Source: an uncultured Nodularia sp. (GTDB taxonomy: Bacteria > Cyanobacteriota > Cyanobacteriia > Cyanobacteriales > Nostocaceae). From it: 51,411 nt of DNA. Both the position numbers and the translations under genes were made by a program. Under the pieces are notes generated by a model. That model saw nothing but the letters and a program-made list of their open reading frames with translations, searched no databases and was not told where the DNA came from. The DNA is taken from contig CAIWDD010000127.1 in NCBI GenBank assembly GCA_903911355.1, positions 1-51,411 on the forward strand, written 5' to 3'. Shown here in pieces: positions 41,868-50,972 of the stretch. The number at the start of each line of letters is the position of its first letter. Position 1 is the stretch's first letter.

Positions 41868-43028
41868 TCAAATAATACTCCTATAAGCCTTTAATGTTTC
41901 TTTTGCTGTTCTTTCCCAGGAAAATAATTTGGCTCTGTCTCTACCTTTATTAATTAATTCTTGGCGTAACTGAGAATTACTAATTACTTGTAGAATAGCC
42001 TCAGCTAACTGTATCGGGTCTTTGGGGTCAATTAATATAGCTGCATCTCCCGCAACTTCTGGGAGAGAGGAAGTATTCCCAGTGACCACAGGTGCGCCTA
42101 AAGTCATTGCTTCTAAGACAGGTAAACCAAATCCTTCATAATGGGATGGATAAACAAATACATCAGCTTGGGAGTAAAATAATCCTACTAATTGGTTATT
42201 GAGGTATTGTAAATGGTGAATTTTGTTTTGCCAAGGTGAATTTTCAATTGCTGCAAATATTGGCTTGTAGTTCCATCCTTTATTACCTATTAAGACTAAT
42301 TGATGAGGAATTTGATATTTTTGGTTTAATAAATTAAATGCAGTAATGATATTCTCAATGTTTTTCCTGGGTTCTATGGTGCTGACAAACAGAATATAAG
42401 GTTGGGAAAAATCATATTTAATTTGTTTTTCCCATTTATGAATATTTGCTTGATCTAAGAAGGATGGATTATAACGACTAGCTAAGGGAGTTACATAAAT
42501 TTTTTCCGGTGCTACGTGCAAATATTCGATAATATCTTGTTTAGAGCTTTCGGAAATTGTTAATACTAAATCTGTCCACTGTAAACAGCGCCTTACTCTT
42601 TCTGTATATGTTTTGACAACTCCATCTACATATTGAGGATATTTGATAAATGTCAAATCATATATATTCATTACCTTGAGGCTATTTTGACAAGGATAGA
42701 CTGAGTAATTAGTACCGTGTAAGATATCTGGAGAGTCAAAATATTTTTCCCAGTAAGATAAACCAGGTCTAAACCCTGAAGCTAAGAGTAAATTTGATAG
42801 TCTTACCGGTAAGGGAAATACATGACGATGGGGGTAATGTTTTAGAGTATCAGGAAAGCCCAAATCACCCCGTAACCACTTTTTTAAACCTGGTTGATAA
42901 ACTAATCCTAACTCAAAATTCTCTTCTGTTTGTATTACACTCAGAGCAGATATTAAATTAGCTACATAAAACCCAATCCCCCTCGGTTGGGGTTCTACTG
43001 GGGTAGCATCAATGAGGATTTTCACCAT
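41868..43028 (-). CDS. Glycosyltransferase family 4
   Basis: GT-B retaining enzyme, 386 residues from ATG 43028 (MVKILIDATPVEPQPRGIGFYV is the usual GT4 start; ATG 43040 is in frame but adds odd residues). Acceptor domain with ILHGTNYSVYPCQ and TISESSKQDIIEYLHV. Donor domain with [67 protein letters not shown] (E-x7-E). It resembles the mannosyl/rhamnosyl transferases of polysaccharide clusters. First gene upstream of the toxin-antitoxin scar in the minus-strand cluster. Confidence 0.9.
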   Translation of the reverse strand: MVKILIDATPVEPQPRGIGFYVANLISALSVIQTEENFELGLVYQPGLKKWLRGDLGFPDTLKHYPHRHVFPLPVRLSNLLLASGFRPGLSYWEKYFDSPDILHGTNYSVYPCQNSLKVMNIYDLTFIKYPQYVDGVVKTYTERVRRCLQWTDLVLTISESSKQDIIEYLHVAPEKIYVTPLASRYNPSFLDQANIHKWEKQIKYDFSQPYILFVSTIEPRKNIENIITAFNLLNQKYQIPHQLVLIGNKGWNYKPIFAAIENSPWQNKIHHLQYLNNQLVGLFYSQADVFVYPSHYEGFGLPVLEAMTLGAPVVTGNTSSLPEVAGDAAILIDPKDPIQLAEAILQVISNSQLRQELINKGRDRAKLFSWERTAKETLKAYRSII

Positions 43029-43059
43029 CAAAATTATCAAATTTTATCAAATTAATAGG

Positions 43060-43470
43060 TCATTTTTGCCAAACTACTAAAATCACTCCAGCGATAATAG
43101 AACTCAAACCTATTAGACGAGTGAGAGGAATTGTTTGTTTAAAGATAAAGTAACCCAACAACACTGAAAACACATACACTAATGCTATGGAAGGGCCAGC
43201 AACACTTAAATTCACTCTGGTTAATAAGAGTATGTAAGCTACAGCACCTAAACCATAGCAGGTCAACCCCAGCAGCGGTTCCGGGATGGTAATGATACTG
43301 AAAATATGGCTAATGGTATTGTTTAGATTGACTTTCCCTAATTTAAGTGCGCCAGCTTTTAAGAAAAACTGACCAGCTACACTTGCTAAAACTGATATTA
43401 ATAATAAACTAAATTCTTGTGGTGACACAAATATACCCTTGTATTGATTGATGTTTGGCAGAATTTTCAT
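43060..43470 (-). CDS. Four-helix DMT/SMR-type transporter, flippase-subunit-like
   Basis: 136-residue membrane protein with four predicted helices: FSLLLISVLASVAGQFFLKAG, EPLLGLTCYGLGAVAYILLL, SVAGPSIALVYVFSVLLGYF, and LIGLSSIIAGVILVVW. The first helix with GQFFLKAGALKLG and the last with LIGLSSIIAGVILVVW are typical of SMR/EamA half-size proteins such as ArnE/ArnF, which flip undecaprenyl-linked sugars and work as dimers. In this cluster a sugar-lipid flippase subunit is the most reasonable guess; drug efflux is the alternative. It ends 8-30 bp from both neighbours, indicating co-transcription with the 773-residue gene. Confidence 0.8.
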   Translation of the reverse strand: MKILPNINQYKGIFVSPQEFSLLLISVLASVAGQFFLKAGALKLGKVNLNNTISHIFSIITIPEPLLGLTCYGLGAVAYILLLTRVNLSVAGPSIALVYVFSVLLGYFIFKQTIPLTRLIGLSSIIAGVILVVWQK

Positions 43471-43478
43471 TTACATTG

Positions 43479-45800
43479 CTATTTCTCTTTAATAGCAAGT
43501 TGTGTAAAGTTGACAGTCAGATTGCGTTCGTCACCCGGAGCAAAAGTAACTTTACCGTTGTTCCAATAATCATCTTTATAGCTAAAAACTACTTTATTCC
43601 ATCCTGCAACACCTCGAAACTCAAGTTGACGTTCAATTTTATTCTCTGTCTTCAAATTAAGTAATTTTTCTAAAGTTACTCCATTGGCTTTGACAATTAC
43701 ATCCTGTCCAGAAATTGGATTGATAAAACTAAAAACTAAGATGATTGATTTAGACTCGGGTAGCTTAAATCTGAGCGTAGTTTCTGGTTCTAAACCCCAA
43801 CGCCATTTGCTACTGTCATTCTGTTCAATTCTACCTTGGTTTAGTCCATTGATAGTTAAACTATAAGGTGATTCAAATTCTAGTAAGTCAGCTTCAGCAA
43901 AGTTTAAAAATGGTTTAAATTTTAGCTCTTTCCCTAAGTTTAAATCAACTTGATTTCTTAATTCCACAGATTTTGGTATAAATTTTACAAGTCCGGCTCC
44001 TGGTACTTGCGTTTCCATGGTTGGTTGACCAAATCGGGTATAAAAATCTTGGACACACTGTTCAGGGAAAAAATTTACATAAAGATTAATTCCTGCAAAA
44101 TCGTTAAACTTATAAAAATCCGTAAAAAATTTCCATTCATCTGCATTAAAGCAGCGTTTTTGTTGAGTTGCTTGAAAAATATCTTCATTATCTGGAGCAA
44201 AGAGTTTATTCCATCCAGCATCAAGATATGGCTGAATTTGAGTAGGATGTAACCGACCAAAATAATGACCCATAACTTTTTTATTATGAAATCTTCTCAA
44301 AGCAGAAACTACATTATTTCTCAAATAATATGGGCAAAGACCTGTACCAGCACCGACTCCATTACCCCCTGCTACACAAAAAGGCCAATCTAAAACAGCT
44401 TCTCCTGGTTGTTGCTTGACATAATTCATATATTCAACAAAGTTATGATCTAAGGAGTAAAAAGGCTCGGCTTTTACCTTGAGTGTATAGGCTGTATATA
44501 TCTCAGTACAAGCGATAACTATTAAAAACATTGATATTAGTCGCTTACGATACACAGATAAATTAGTCAAATTAATGTGTACTGCAAAAAGACTTAGTAT
44601 AATTGGATAGACAATGGTAAAACGACCTTGAACGCGACTGAAGCTAAACCAGGGAAATATCTTTAAGATCGGAAAGTAAATTGGGTGATAGAAAATACAT
44701 AAACATAAAACTATCAACATAGGTATAAATATAGCAACTTGTTTCCGCGTTTGCCATAAACCCACAAACCCAAGAATAAGTAAAAACCACCCTGGACTAC
44801 CAGCACCTAAACCTTCTGGCGAGTCCTTCAGTAATTGCTCAAGATTCAGACCCGGGTTAAAAAAGGGTAGGAATGGAATAAATATTCTCAGAGGGTTAGC
44901 CCACCAAGCTCCACTGGGAACTCCAGTAAAATCAAAGCTTTTTGCTGCTATGGAGATTTGCAAAACCAAGGGAAAATAAATAAAGCTGACAGTCAAAAAC
45001 ACCCCTAATAAAGTTAAATATATAGGGGGATATGTATAAAATTCACTTTTATAATTGCCGACTGTAATTTTAATTAAGTTAATTAAATTCGATTTTATAT
45101 TTTTATAATATCTGTAGATAAGCAAGAATAGCACAAATAATATAGAAACTGTGAAGGATGTTAAGGCACAACCAGCTATGTATCCTAATTCTTGTCCTAA
45201 ACATAGAGTTAGTAAACATATTCTGATTAAGATCATTCTTAAAGATACATAGCGACCAATTACTACTCTTTTGACTATGAGAAAGTCAACAATGAAGCTG
45301 AGTGCTGTCCAATGAATTACTGAAGAACTTAAATGTTCTGGATATTTATGAAATGCGTAAAAGCTTAAAAAAGGAATTAAAAATCCAGCAGCACTAGCCC
45401 GGAGGAAACCATAATCTTCAAATAATAAAAGAAAGCTACCAATTCCTGTAATTAAAATACTCAAAACATAGTATATTTGTATCCATGGACCCATGCCGAA
45501 AATTGAGTAAAATGTAGCGTAAAAAATATCTCTCTCAATTGACCAAGGTTGAAAAACACTACTAGTTCCGTAAGGATAAAATACTTGATTGTTAACTAAA
45601 TTAAGTTGGGGGAAAGGTGTAAAGCTAATATTATTCCTTAAATAAAAACCTACATACTCCCATTGCTCAGTATCACCATAACCCACAAGTGGTTCAGATA
45701 AATTCTTAACGATTAACAAACTGAAAGCGAGAACAACGACAACAAAAACTAACAATATAAGGTAAAAAGAATTGTTTTTGAGATTGTGTGGTGACACCAT
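43479..45800 (-). CDS. Large polytopic membrane protein, GT-C-like
   Basis: 773 residues, not recognised to family level. The N-terminal ~450 residues have about 11 hydrophobic helices. The first loop contains GYGDTEQWEYVGFYLRNN, placing an acidic pair just after helix 1, as in GT-C glycosyltransferases. A second conserved-looking stretch is LDWPFCVAGGNGVGAGTGLCPYYLRNNVV in the soluble part. The C-terminal ~300 residues look extracytoplasmic and beta-rich (jelly-roll-like). Such proteins use polyprenyl-phosphate sugars and often sit beside SMR/GtrA-type flippases, as here. The gene is more AT-rich than its neighbours. YfhO-like proteins are an alternative. Confidence 0.65.
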   Translation of the reverse strand: MVSPHNLKNNSFYLILLVFVVVVLAFSLLIVKNLSEPLVGYGDTEQWEYVGFYLRNNISFTPFPQLNLVNNQVFYPYGTSSVFQPWSIERDIFYATFYSIFGMGPWIQIYYVLSILITGIGSFLLLFEDYGFLRASAAGFLIPFLSFYAFHKYPEHLSSSVIHWTALSFIVDFLIVKRVVIGRYVSLRMILIRICLLTLCLGQELGYIAGCALTSFTVSILFVLFLLIYRYYKNIKSNLINLIKITVGNYKSEFYTYPPIYLTLLGVFLTVSFIYFPLVLQISIAAKSFDFTGVPSGAWWANPLRIFIPFLPFFNPGLNLEQLLKDSPEGLGAGSPGWFLLILGFVGLWQTRKQVAIFIPMLIVLCLCIFYHPIYFPILKIFPWFSFSRVQGRFTIVYPIILSLFAVHINLTNLSVYRKRLISMFLIVIACTEIYTAYTLKVKAEPFYSLDHNFVEYMNYVKQQPGEAVLDWPFCVAGGNGVGAGTGLCPYYLRNNVVSALRRFHNKKVMGHYFGRLHPTQIQPYLDAGWNKLFAPDNEDIFQATQQKRCFNADEWKFFTDFYKFNDFAGINLYVNFFPEQCVQDFYTRFGQPTMETQVPGAGLVKFIPKSVELRNQVDLNLGKELKFKPFLNFAEADLLEFESPYSLTINGLNQGRIEQNDSSKWRWGLEPETTLRFKLPESKSIILVFSFINPISGQDVIVKANGVTLEKLLNLKTENKIERQLEFRGVAGWNKVVFSYKDDYWNNGKVTFAPGDERNLTVNFTQLAIKEK

Positions 45801-45848
45801 GGTTTTATGCCAATTATTTAAGTAAAAAATTAAAAATTAACCTTGAGA

Positions 45849-45887
45849 AAAAAGATGCGTAATTTCTAAGATAAAAAGATGCGTAAT
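45849..45887. repeat. 15-bp direct repeat AAAAAGATGCGTAAT, period 24 bp
   Basis: Copies at 45849-45863 and 45873-45887 in the gap between the 773-residue gene and the next GT4. They could be a minor binding-site pair; nothing else is visible in this gap. Confidence 0.6.
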
Positions 45888-45942
45888 ACAGTCCGTCTTT
45901 TAGTTTATTTTGTCCCCCCTTCAGCTGTAAATAATAGAACTG

Positions 45943-47109
45943 TTATTTTTGTAGACTCAATGAGTGTAAATAATCTTGCTCTATTTTTATCCATGTATAA
46001 TTTCTTTCTACAAAAAATTTTCCTTGCTTACCTAATTGATTCTTTACTGATTCGTCCATTGTTTCAATTGCAACTTGAAACTCCTCTGGATTTGTATACC
46101 AAACCCCACCATTAGAGCGGCGACATTGCCCCACTAATACATCACATCTACCATTAACTAATACAGGTTTACCTACTGCCCAAGCCTCTAACAAGACAAT
46201 AGAAAGGCTCTCATAGGGTGAGGACATCACTAGTAAATCGCAAGCTGCTAAAGCATCCCACTTGGTTTGTTCATCTACAAAACCCAATGAGATCATATCT
46301 GGATGTTGGGGAATTGGCATTGCGGCCTTACCTAACAAAACCAACTTTCTTAAACCTGATTCCTGGTTTCGTAATAAGGCGAAATAATCAAAAAGTTGGT
46401 CACATCCCTTAGATGGGTCTATTCTGCCAGCATACAGTAAAAAGGGTTCATGTATGTTGTGTTTGTGCCGAAATCTTTCTGCATTCAGGGTAAGAGGTGG
46501 GTCTACCGCTACCCCCGCAATTGGTCCACTGAAACTGACCCGGGGAAAACGAGTTGCTAAAAAATCCCTTTCTTCTGGGGTGTTAAAAATAAAGCCCCGT
46601 GGTTTTTTAAAGAAATTTTCCCACATACTTAGGTAAATAGGCCATTCATCATGGGCGCAGGGAACTAAGTAAGCTTTCTCTGCCACTAATGGTAAAATTA
46701 AATAGGTGGTGGCATATAAATAAGTAAAGAAAATAAAGGCATCATATTCATCTTTGTGTTCCTGAACGTAAGTAATTAAGTCGGGAGACAGTGGCCCTTG
46801 GGCTTGCATCCAGGTTTCTTGCTCCTCCAGGGTAGCTGTTAACAAATGATGAGAAATTTCTGCAGACAAATAATTAAATTTTTCGATGTCTCTGGTGGGA
46901 GCTACCTGGAAGCGTCGCACGGTCACACCGGATATTTTACTAACTCCCGCTGAATAGTAATTTTGCCATTGAATATAGTCTAATGCACAGGTTGTTAGTA
47001 TTTCTGTTTCCCAGTAATGAGACATTCTCTGGGCGACTTGAAGACAGAGAGTTTCTGAACCGCCATTTACCTCTAATCCACACCTTTGCACCACAAAAGC
47101 AACTCGCAT
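45943..47109 (-). CDS. Glycosyltransferase family 4
   Basis: 388 residues, GT-B retaining enzyme. It opens with RVAFVVQRCGLEVNGGSETLCLQVAQRMSHYWETEILTT, the layout of GT4 enzymes working on surface polysaccharide (GGSE donor-loop glycines). Donor domain: LLYAGRIDPSKGCDQLFDYF, LVLLGKAAMPIPQHPDMISLGFV and VMSSPYESLSIVLLEAWAVGKPVLVNGRCDVL (E-x7-E). It shares N-terminal style and length with the first half of the next, double-domain enzyme, suggesting related acceptors. Separated from that gene by 35 bp. Confidence 0.9.
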   Translation of the reverse strand: MRVAFVVQRCGLEVNGGSETLCLQVAQRMSHYWETEILTTCALDYIQWQNYYSAGVSKISGVTVRRFQVAPTRDIEKFNYLSAEISHHLLTATLEEQETWMQAQGPLSPDLITYVQEHKDEYDAFIFFTYLYATTYLILPLVAEKAYLVPCAHDEWPIYLSMWENFFKKPRGFIFNTPEERDFLATRFPRVSFSGPIAGVAVDPPLTLNAERFRHKHNIHEPFLLYAGRIDPSKGCDQLFDYFALLRNQESGLRKLVLLGKAAMPIPQHPDMISLGFVDEQTKWDALAACDLLVMSSPYESLSIVLLEAWAVGKPVLVNGRCDVLVGQCRRSNGGVWYTNPEEFQVAIETMDESVKNQLGKQGKFFVERNYTWIKIEQDYLHSLSLQK

Positions 47110-47144
47110 GATTACTCCTGATCTGGATAAGTTTTATACAAATA

Positions 47145-49469
47145 TTACATATCTGACATTCTCATAGCCATTTCACTGATTTTTTGATGGACATTATCCA
47201 AGGAAAAATCATTTATACGCCGACGTTGAGCATTGATTACTTTTGCTCTTAAACCCCGATCGCCCACCAGAATCTTAGCCAGAGCAGCCACTGTAATTAA
47301 GTCCTCCTTAGTGGTGAAAAGTATACCCCCCTCTCCCAAGGTTTCTGGTACAGCAGTGCTGGCGTAAGCCAAAATGGGAATATCAAACCACATAGCCTCA
47401 ACTAAGGGTACACAAAAACCCTCATGTTCACTCATCGACCAAAACAGGTGGGCTGTGCGATAAAATGCCAATAGTTGGGCATCATTGACTTGACCTGGAA
47501 GCATGACAAACTCTGTCAGCCTCAGCTTGTCTATGGTGTTGAGTAAATGTCGATAGTATGGATCGTTCGGTTGTCCTTGTCCTACTAAAATCAGTCTGGC
47601 CTGTGGATCCATGGTCAGGTAATGGTCAAAGGCTCTTAGTAAATCATCTTGACATTTATTGGGGGCTAAACGACCCACAAATAATAAATTTGTTTTACCA
47701 TCTTGTAGGTGTTCCATTAATTCAGCATCCGCAGCCATATCCCATTTACTGGGGTCTACTGCTATGGGTAATACCCCGGGGTTACTAAAACCAGATGCTA
47801 AAAGTTCCCCAGCATTATAAGCAGAATCTCCTAAGGAAAGGGGAAAATACTCGGCTAGTTGTGGGAGTTCCCCACGACCTTTGCTCAGAATCTGGGCAAA
47901 GTCTGGTCGATACGGTAAAAAGAACTCAGCGGGGGTAATGTTGTGATAGATTAAACATTTGACATTCCGGTGAGCGATCGCATAATCTGTCAGTTCAGTA
48001 CCGATAGAATGATGATAGATTAAACCTGCTGTTTGACTAATAGCATGGGGTTGAAATAATTTAGCTTCCTGAGCAACTCGGTCATCTAAATATTTGACAA
48101 AAATATTTGATTCATAGCCGCACTTACGTAAATAATCTCTAATTGCTAAAGCATGATTAGAAATAGCATCACCATAGGCTAAATTAGGTAGTAGTTGGTG
48201 AATTTCTTTCAGCTTTCCTGAATTGACTTTATTAATTACTGGTGGGGATTGTGGAGATAAACCCAATACCAATTCATAACGTTCTATTACCCGATCCCAA
48301 ACAGCATTTTCTTGAGCATATTTTTGACCATTCATGCCGTATCTTGTGATTGTGTCCTGATCTAATTGGTCAAATTCAGCAAATAATTCTGACCATTCTA
48401 TTTCTGTTGCTGCTACCAAACCACCTTTAGCAGATTTTACCGCCATTGCAGTAGCCAAGCAACTACTATGAGCTGCTACGGGCTTACCATAGAACCAAGC
48501 CTCCATAATCACCCGGGAATAACTTTCGTTTTGGCTCGGTTGAAATAAAGCTAAACAATTACTTAATAACGTCGCTTTTTCAGTTTCTGTCACTAGACCT
48601 AAATCTACTAATCCCTCTATGGGTGTGAGAAAAGATGGATTACCAGGGCCGACAATAACTAATTTCAAATGAGAATCTGAATACTTTTGCTTAAAATCAC
48701 TATAAGCCCTAGCCAATAAATCGGTATTTTTTGTTACATCCCTACGTCCTAAACACAGAATATATTTTTCTGGTTGTGGGGAAAAATTTTTAATTTCAAT
48801 AGTTGGTGTATTATCATCAGGTTCTAATTCTATGCCAGCACCTGCAACTATACTTTTAGGGATAATTCCCGGACCATATAACTGTTTGGCTAATTCTGCT
48901 TCACCTTCACTAATAAATAACAACCCTTTCGCAGCGTGAAAAATCTCAACAACCTGTGGTAAATAGGCATAAACTTCATTATGTAAACAAGGCTGGAGAA
49001 ATGCTCGGCTAGACACCACCGGTAAACCATTTAAAATCACACCATAAAGATAGGGAATAAATATAAATCCTTGATAGTTGTTTTGATTTTCGTTTAAAAA
49101 ATTTAGTAAAGCAGTGGAATTAATATTTTCCTGCGCAAAAACATCACCATCCTCTAAAACAATTGGACTCACTCCTGGTTTTAACTGAGAAGATGGTAAA
49201 CTTAACATCGCCGAATTAACTACATCAAACCTAGTGCTATTTCTAGGATTAACAGGAAAGCGTCTAATTTTTATCCCTAGTTCTTGACTCAACCCTGGTC
49301 TGAAATGATTTACAGCCCAATCATCTGCAAAAGCTCGACAACAGGTTGTCAAAACCTCGATTTCATGTCCTCGCTGCGCTAAACGGGTTGCAATTTGCCA
49401 AGCTTGTTGTTCTGCTCCTCCTTTTAACTCCTTACCAAACCAAGGTGTAACTATTGCTATTGAGTTCAT
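47145..49469 (-). CDS. Two-domain GT4 glycosyltransferase
   Basis: 774 residues containing two complete GT-B units. Unit 1 (about 1-400) starts IAIVTPWFGKELKGGAEQQAWQIATRLAQRGHEIEVLTTCCRAF, with donor site ILCLGRRDVTKNTDLLARAY and NESYSRVIMEAWFYGKPVA. Unit 2 (about 415-774) has DAISNHALAIRDYLRKCGY, IYHHSIGTELTDYA, LLFVGRLAPNKCQDDLLRAF and SEHEGFCVPLVEAMWFDIPILA. Two active sites in one chain suggest sequential addition of two sugars or formation of a disaccharide repeat. The start overlaps the methyltransferase stop by 4 bp, so the two are translationally coupled. Confidence 0.92.
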   Translation of the reverse strand: MNSIAIVTPWFGKELKGGAEQQAWQIATRLAQRGHEIEVLTTCCRAFADDWAVNHFRPGLSQELGIKIRRFPVNPRNSTRFDVVNSAMLSLPSSQLKPGVSPIVLEDGDVFAQENINSTALLNFLNENQNNYQGFIFIPYLYGVILNGLPVVSSRAFLQPCLHNEVYAYLPQVVEIFHAAKGLLFISEGEAELAKQLYGPGIIPKSIVAGAGIELEPDDNTPTIEIKNFSPQPEKYILCLGRRDVTKNTDLLARAYSDFKQKYSDSHLKLVIVGPGNPSFLTPIEGLVDLGLVTETEKATLLSNCLALFQPSQNESYSRVIMEAWFYGKPVAAHSSCLATAMAVKSAKGGLVAATEIEWSELFAEFDQLDQDTITRYGMNGQKYAQENAVWDRVIERYELVLGLSPQSPPVINKVNSGKLKEIHQLLPNLAYGDAISNHALAIRDYLRKCGYESNIFVKYLDDRVAQEAKLFQPHAISQTAGLIYHHSIGTELTDYAIAHRNVKCLIYHNITPAEFFLPYRPDFAQILSKGRGELPQLAEYFPLSLGDSAYNAGELLASGFSNPGVLPIAVDPSKWDMAADAELMEHLQDGKTNLLFVGRLAPNKCQDDLLRAFDHYLTMDPQARLILVGQGQPNDPYYRHLLNTIDKLRLTEFVMLPGQVNDAQLLAFYRTAHLFWSMSEHEGFCVPLVEAMWFDIPILAYASTAVPETLGEGGILFTTKEDLITVAALAKILVGDRGLRAKVINAQRRRINDFSLDNVHQKISEMAMRMSDM

Positions 49470-50875
49470 ACTTTATACCCTACAATTGCATAATCTTGGC
49501 AACCATAAAAGTAATCATTAAAGCGTTGGGCTAAATCTTCACCTTTAACTTGTTGATTCTCTGGATATGGATGTAATTTCATCACTTGGATATTACATAA
49601 ACCAGATATTTCAGCCATAAACTGAATTGTGGCGCTAGGTAATGGATGGTGATGGGTGGGATCTAAATAAAAATTATTGCTACCTACTAAAACATTCTCA
49701 GGATTGGGGGTTTCAAAAATTACTAACCCCTGGGGTTTCAGCACCCTGACTGTTTCTGCAAATAACCGCATTAATAGTTTAAAGGGTAAATGCTCAATAA
49801 TATGAAATCCTGTGACAGCACCCAAACTGTTTTCCGGTAAAGTTTGTAAATAATCGATGACCTCTGCGGCCATAACATCCAAGTCTCTGGCTTGACATTG
49901 CTCTATCATCACTCTATTGATATCTATACCTTTAGATATATATCCAGAGTCCCTGAGTAATTCTAACCATTCACCCCGCCCACAGCCTACATCTAAAATA
50001 GGCGCGTCCGCTGTACCAATATTGGCTTGCTCAATCAGAGGTAAATATACTTTTGATCTATTTAATATATCTTCACGGCTACCCCGGAAATAATCTTCAA
50101 AAGCCACATAGAAAGCATCTAACAAATGTTCATCTTCATTCACAAAGGTTTGTAGCTGTTCTTGGTCAAAAGGTGCGGGTAATCGTCGCCGTGCTTCCTC
50201 CAAAAATAATCCTATTAACCGCTTCTGCTGCATGAGATCATTTTTTACATAGCTGTCATTTCTGATATAATTCTCATGGGTGGCTTGTAGTTGAGTATCT
50301 ACTGTCTGTAGGCGCTCATGGGTGGTTTGTAGTTGAGTATCTACTGTCTGTAAATGCTCATGGGTGGTTTGTAATTGAGTATCTACTGTCTGTAAATGCT
50401 CATGGGTGGTTTGTAATTGAGTATCTACTGTCTGTAGGCGCTCATGGGTGGTTTGTAGTTGAGTATCTACTGTCTGTAAATTTTCATTAAGCTGTGTTTT
50501 TAAGCTAGAGATTTCTGCTATTAGTTGTTGGTTAATAACTACAGATTCTCTGAGAGCTTGGAGCAAATTAAAATTTATTTCTCTTTGGTCTTTGAAGAGA
50601 AAATTTAATAACTTTAAAGTCGCTTTTTGTAACTTTTTGCTTAGATTAAAAGGAAAGCGGTTGAGTTTATCAGGCCATTTGGTGCGAGTATATGCCCTAT
50701 CCTCAGCATTTTTGAGGAAAGATTCAATATAGCTCAGGTGTAATGTCAGATTACTTGTATCTGCATTAGATGATTTTATAACTCCCTGAGGGCGACCTTT
50801 TCTTTTAGCCACCTCATCGCGGATCTTAGCCATTAATTCATCAACGTTAATTTCGGGATTGTTTTCTCCAATCAT
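49466..50875 (-). CDS. Coiled-coil class I SAM methyltransferase of a glycan cluster
   Basis: 469 residues. It begins with the short motif INVDELMAKIRDEVAKRKGRPQ, seen at the N-terminus of methyltransferases in polysaccharide clusters. Residues 133-202 are five perfect-length copies of a 14-residue unit (LQTVDTQLQTTHER/H), i.e. a regular two-heptad coiled coil. The C-terminal domain (about 285-465) is a class I methyltransferase: motif I ILDVGCGRGEWLELL, SKGIDINRVMIEQC, LGAVTGFHIIEHLPF and VIFETPNPENV. Likely an O-methyltransferase for sugar residues; the coiled coil may set oligomer geometry or reach. First gene of the minus-strand cluster. Confidence 0.9.
   Translation of the reverse strand: MIGENNPEINVDELMAKIRDEVAKRKGRPQGVIKSSNADTSNLTLHLSYIESFLKNAEDRAYTRTKWPDKLNRFPFNLSKKLQKATLKLLNFLFKDQREINFNLLQALRESVVINQQLIAEISSLKTQLNENLQTVDTQLQTTHERLQTVDTQLQTTHEHLQTVDTQLQTTHEHLQTVDTQLQTTHERLQTVDTQLQATHENYIRNDSYVKNDLMQQKRLIGLFLEEARRRLPAPFDQEQLQTFVNEDEHLLDAFYVAFEDYFRGSREDILNRSKVYLPLIEQANIGTADAPILDVGCGRGEWLELLRDSGYISKGIDINRVMIEQCQARDLDVMAAEVIDYLQTLPENSLGAVTGFHIIEHLPFKLLMRLFAETVRVLKPQGLVIFETPNPENVLVGSNNFYLDPTHHHPLPSATIQFMAEISGLCNIQVMKLHPYPENQQVKGEDLAQRFNDYFYGCQDYAIVGYKV
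50270..50479. repeat. Five tandem 42-bp repeats in the methyltransferase gene
   Basis: Each unit is 42 bp and encodes 14 residues, so copy-number change would never shift the frame. Units differ at only a few bases, and the last one downstream has A for T (QATHEN). The near-identity at DNA level implies recent expansion or homogenisation. Confidence 0.95.
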
Positions 50876-50972
50876 AGCTCAACATATCTAACTAAATCAA
50901 GATGTATCCTATCATTAAGTGAACAGTGACTAACATGGTTTAAAAAAACTAGTTCTAGCTTTCCCTTAAAGA

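Noticed and set aside
45879-46115. Plus-strand 78-codon ORF at the end of a GT4 gene
   Set aside because: Mostly antisense to the C-terminus of an intact glycosyltransferase, with no recognisable features.
50270-50479. CRISPR-like direct repeats
   Set aside because: The units are contiguous without spacers, lie in frame inside a methyltransferase gene, and encode a regular coiled coil.
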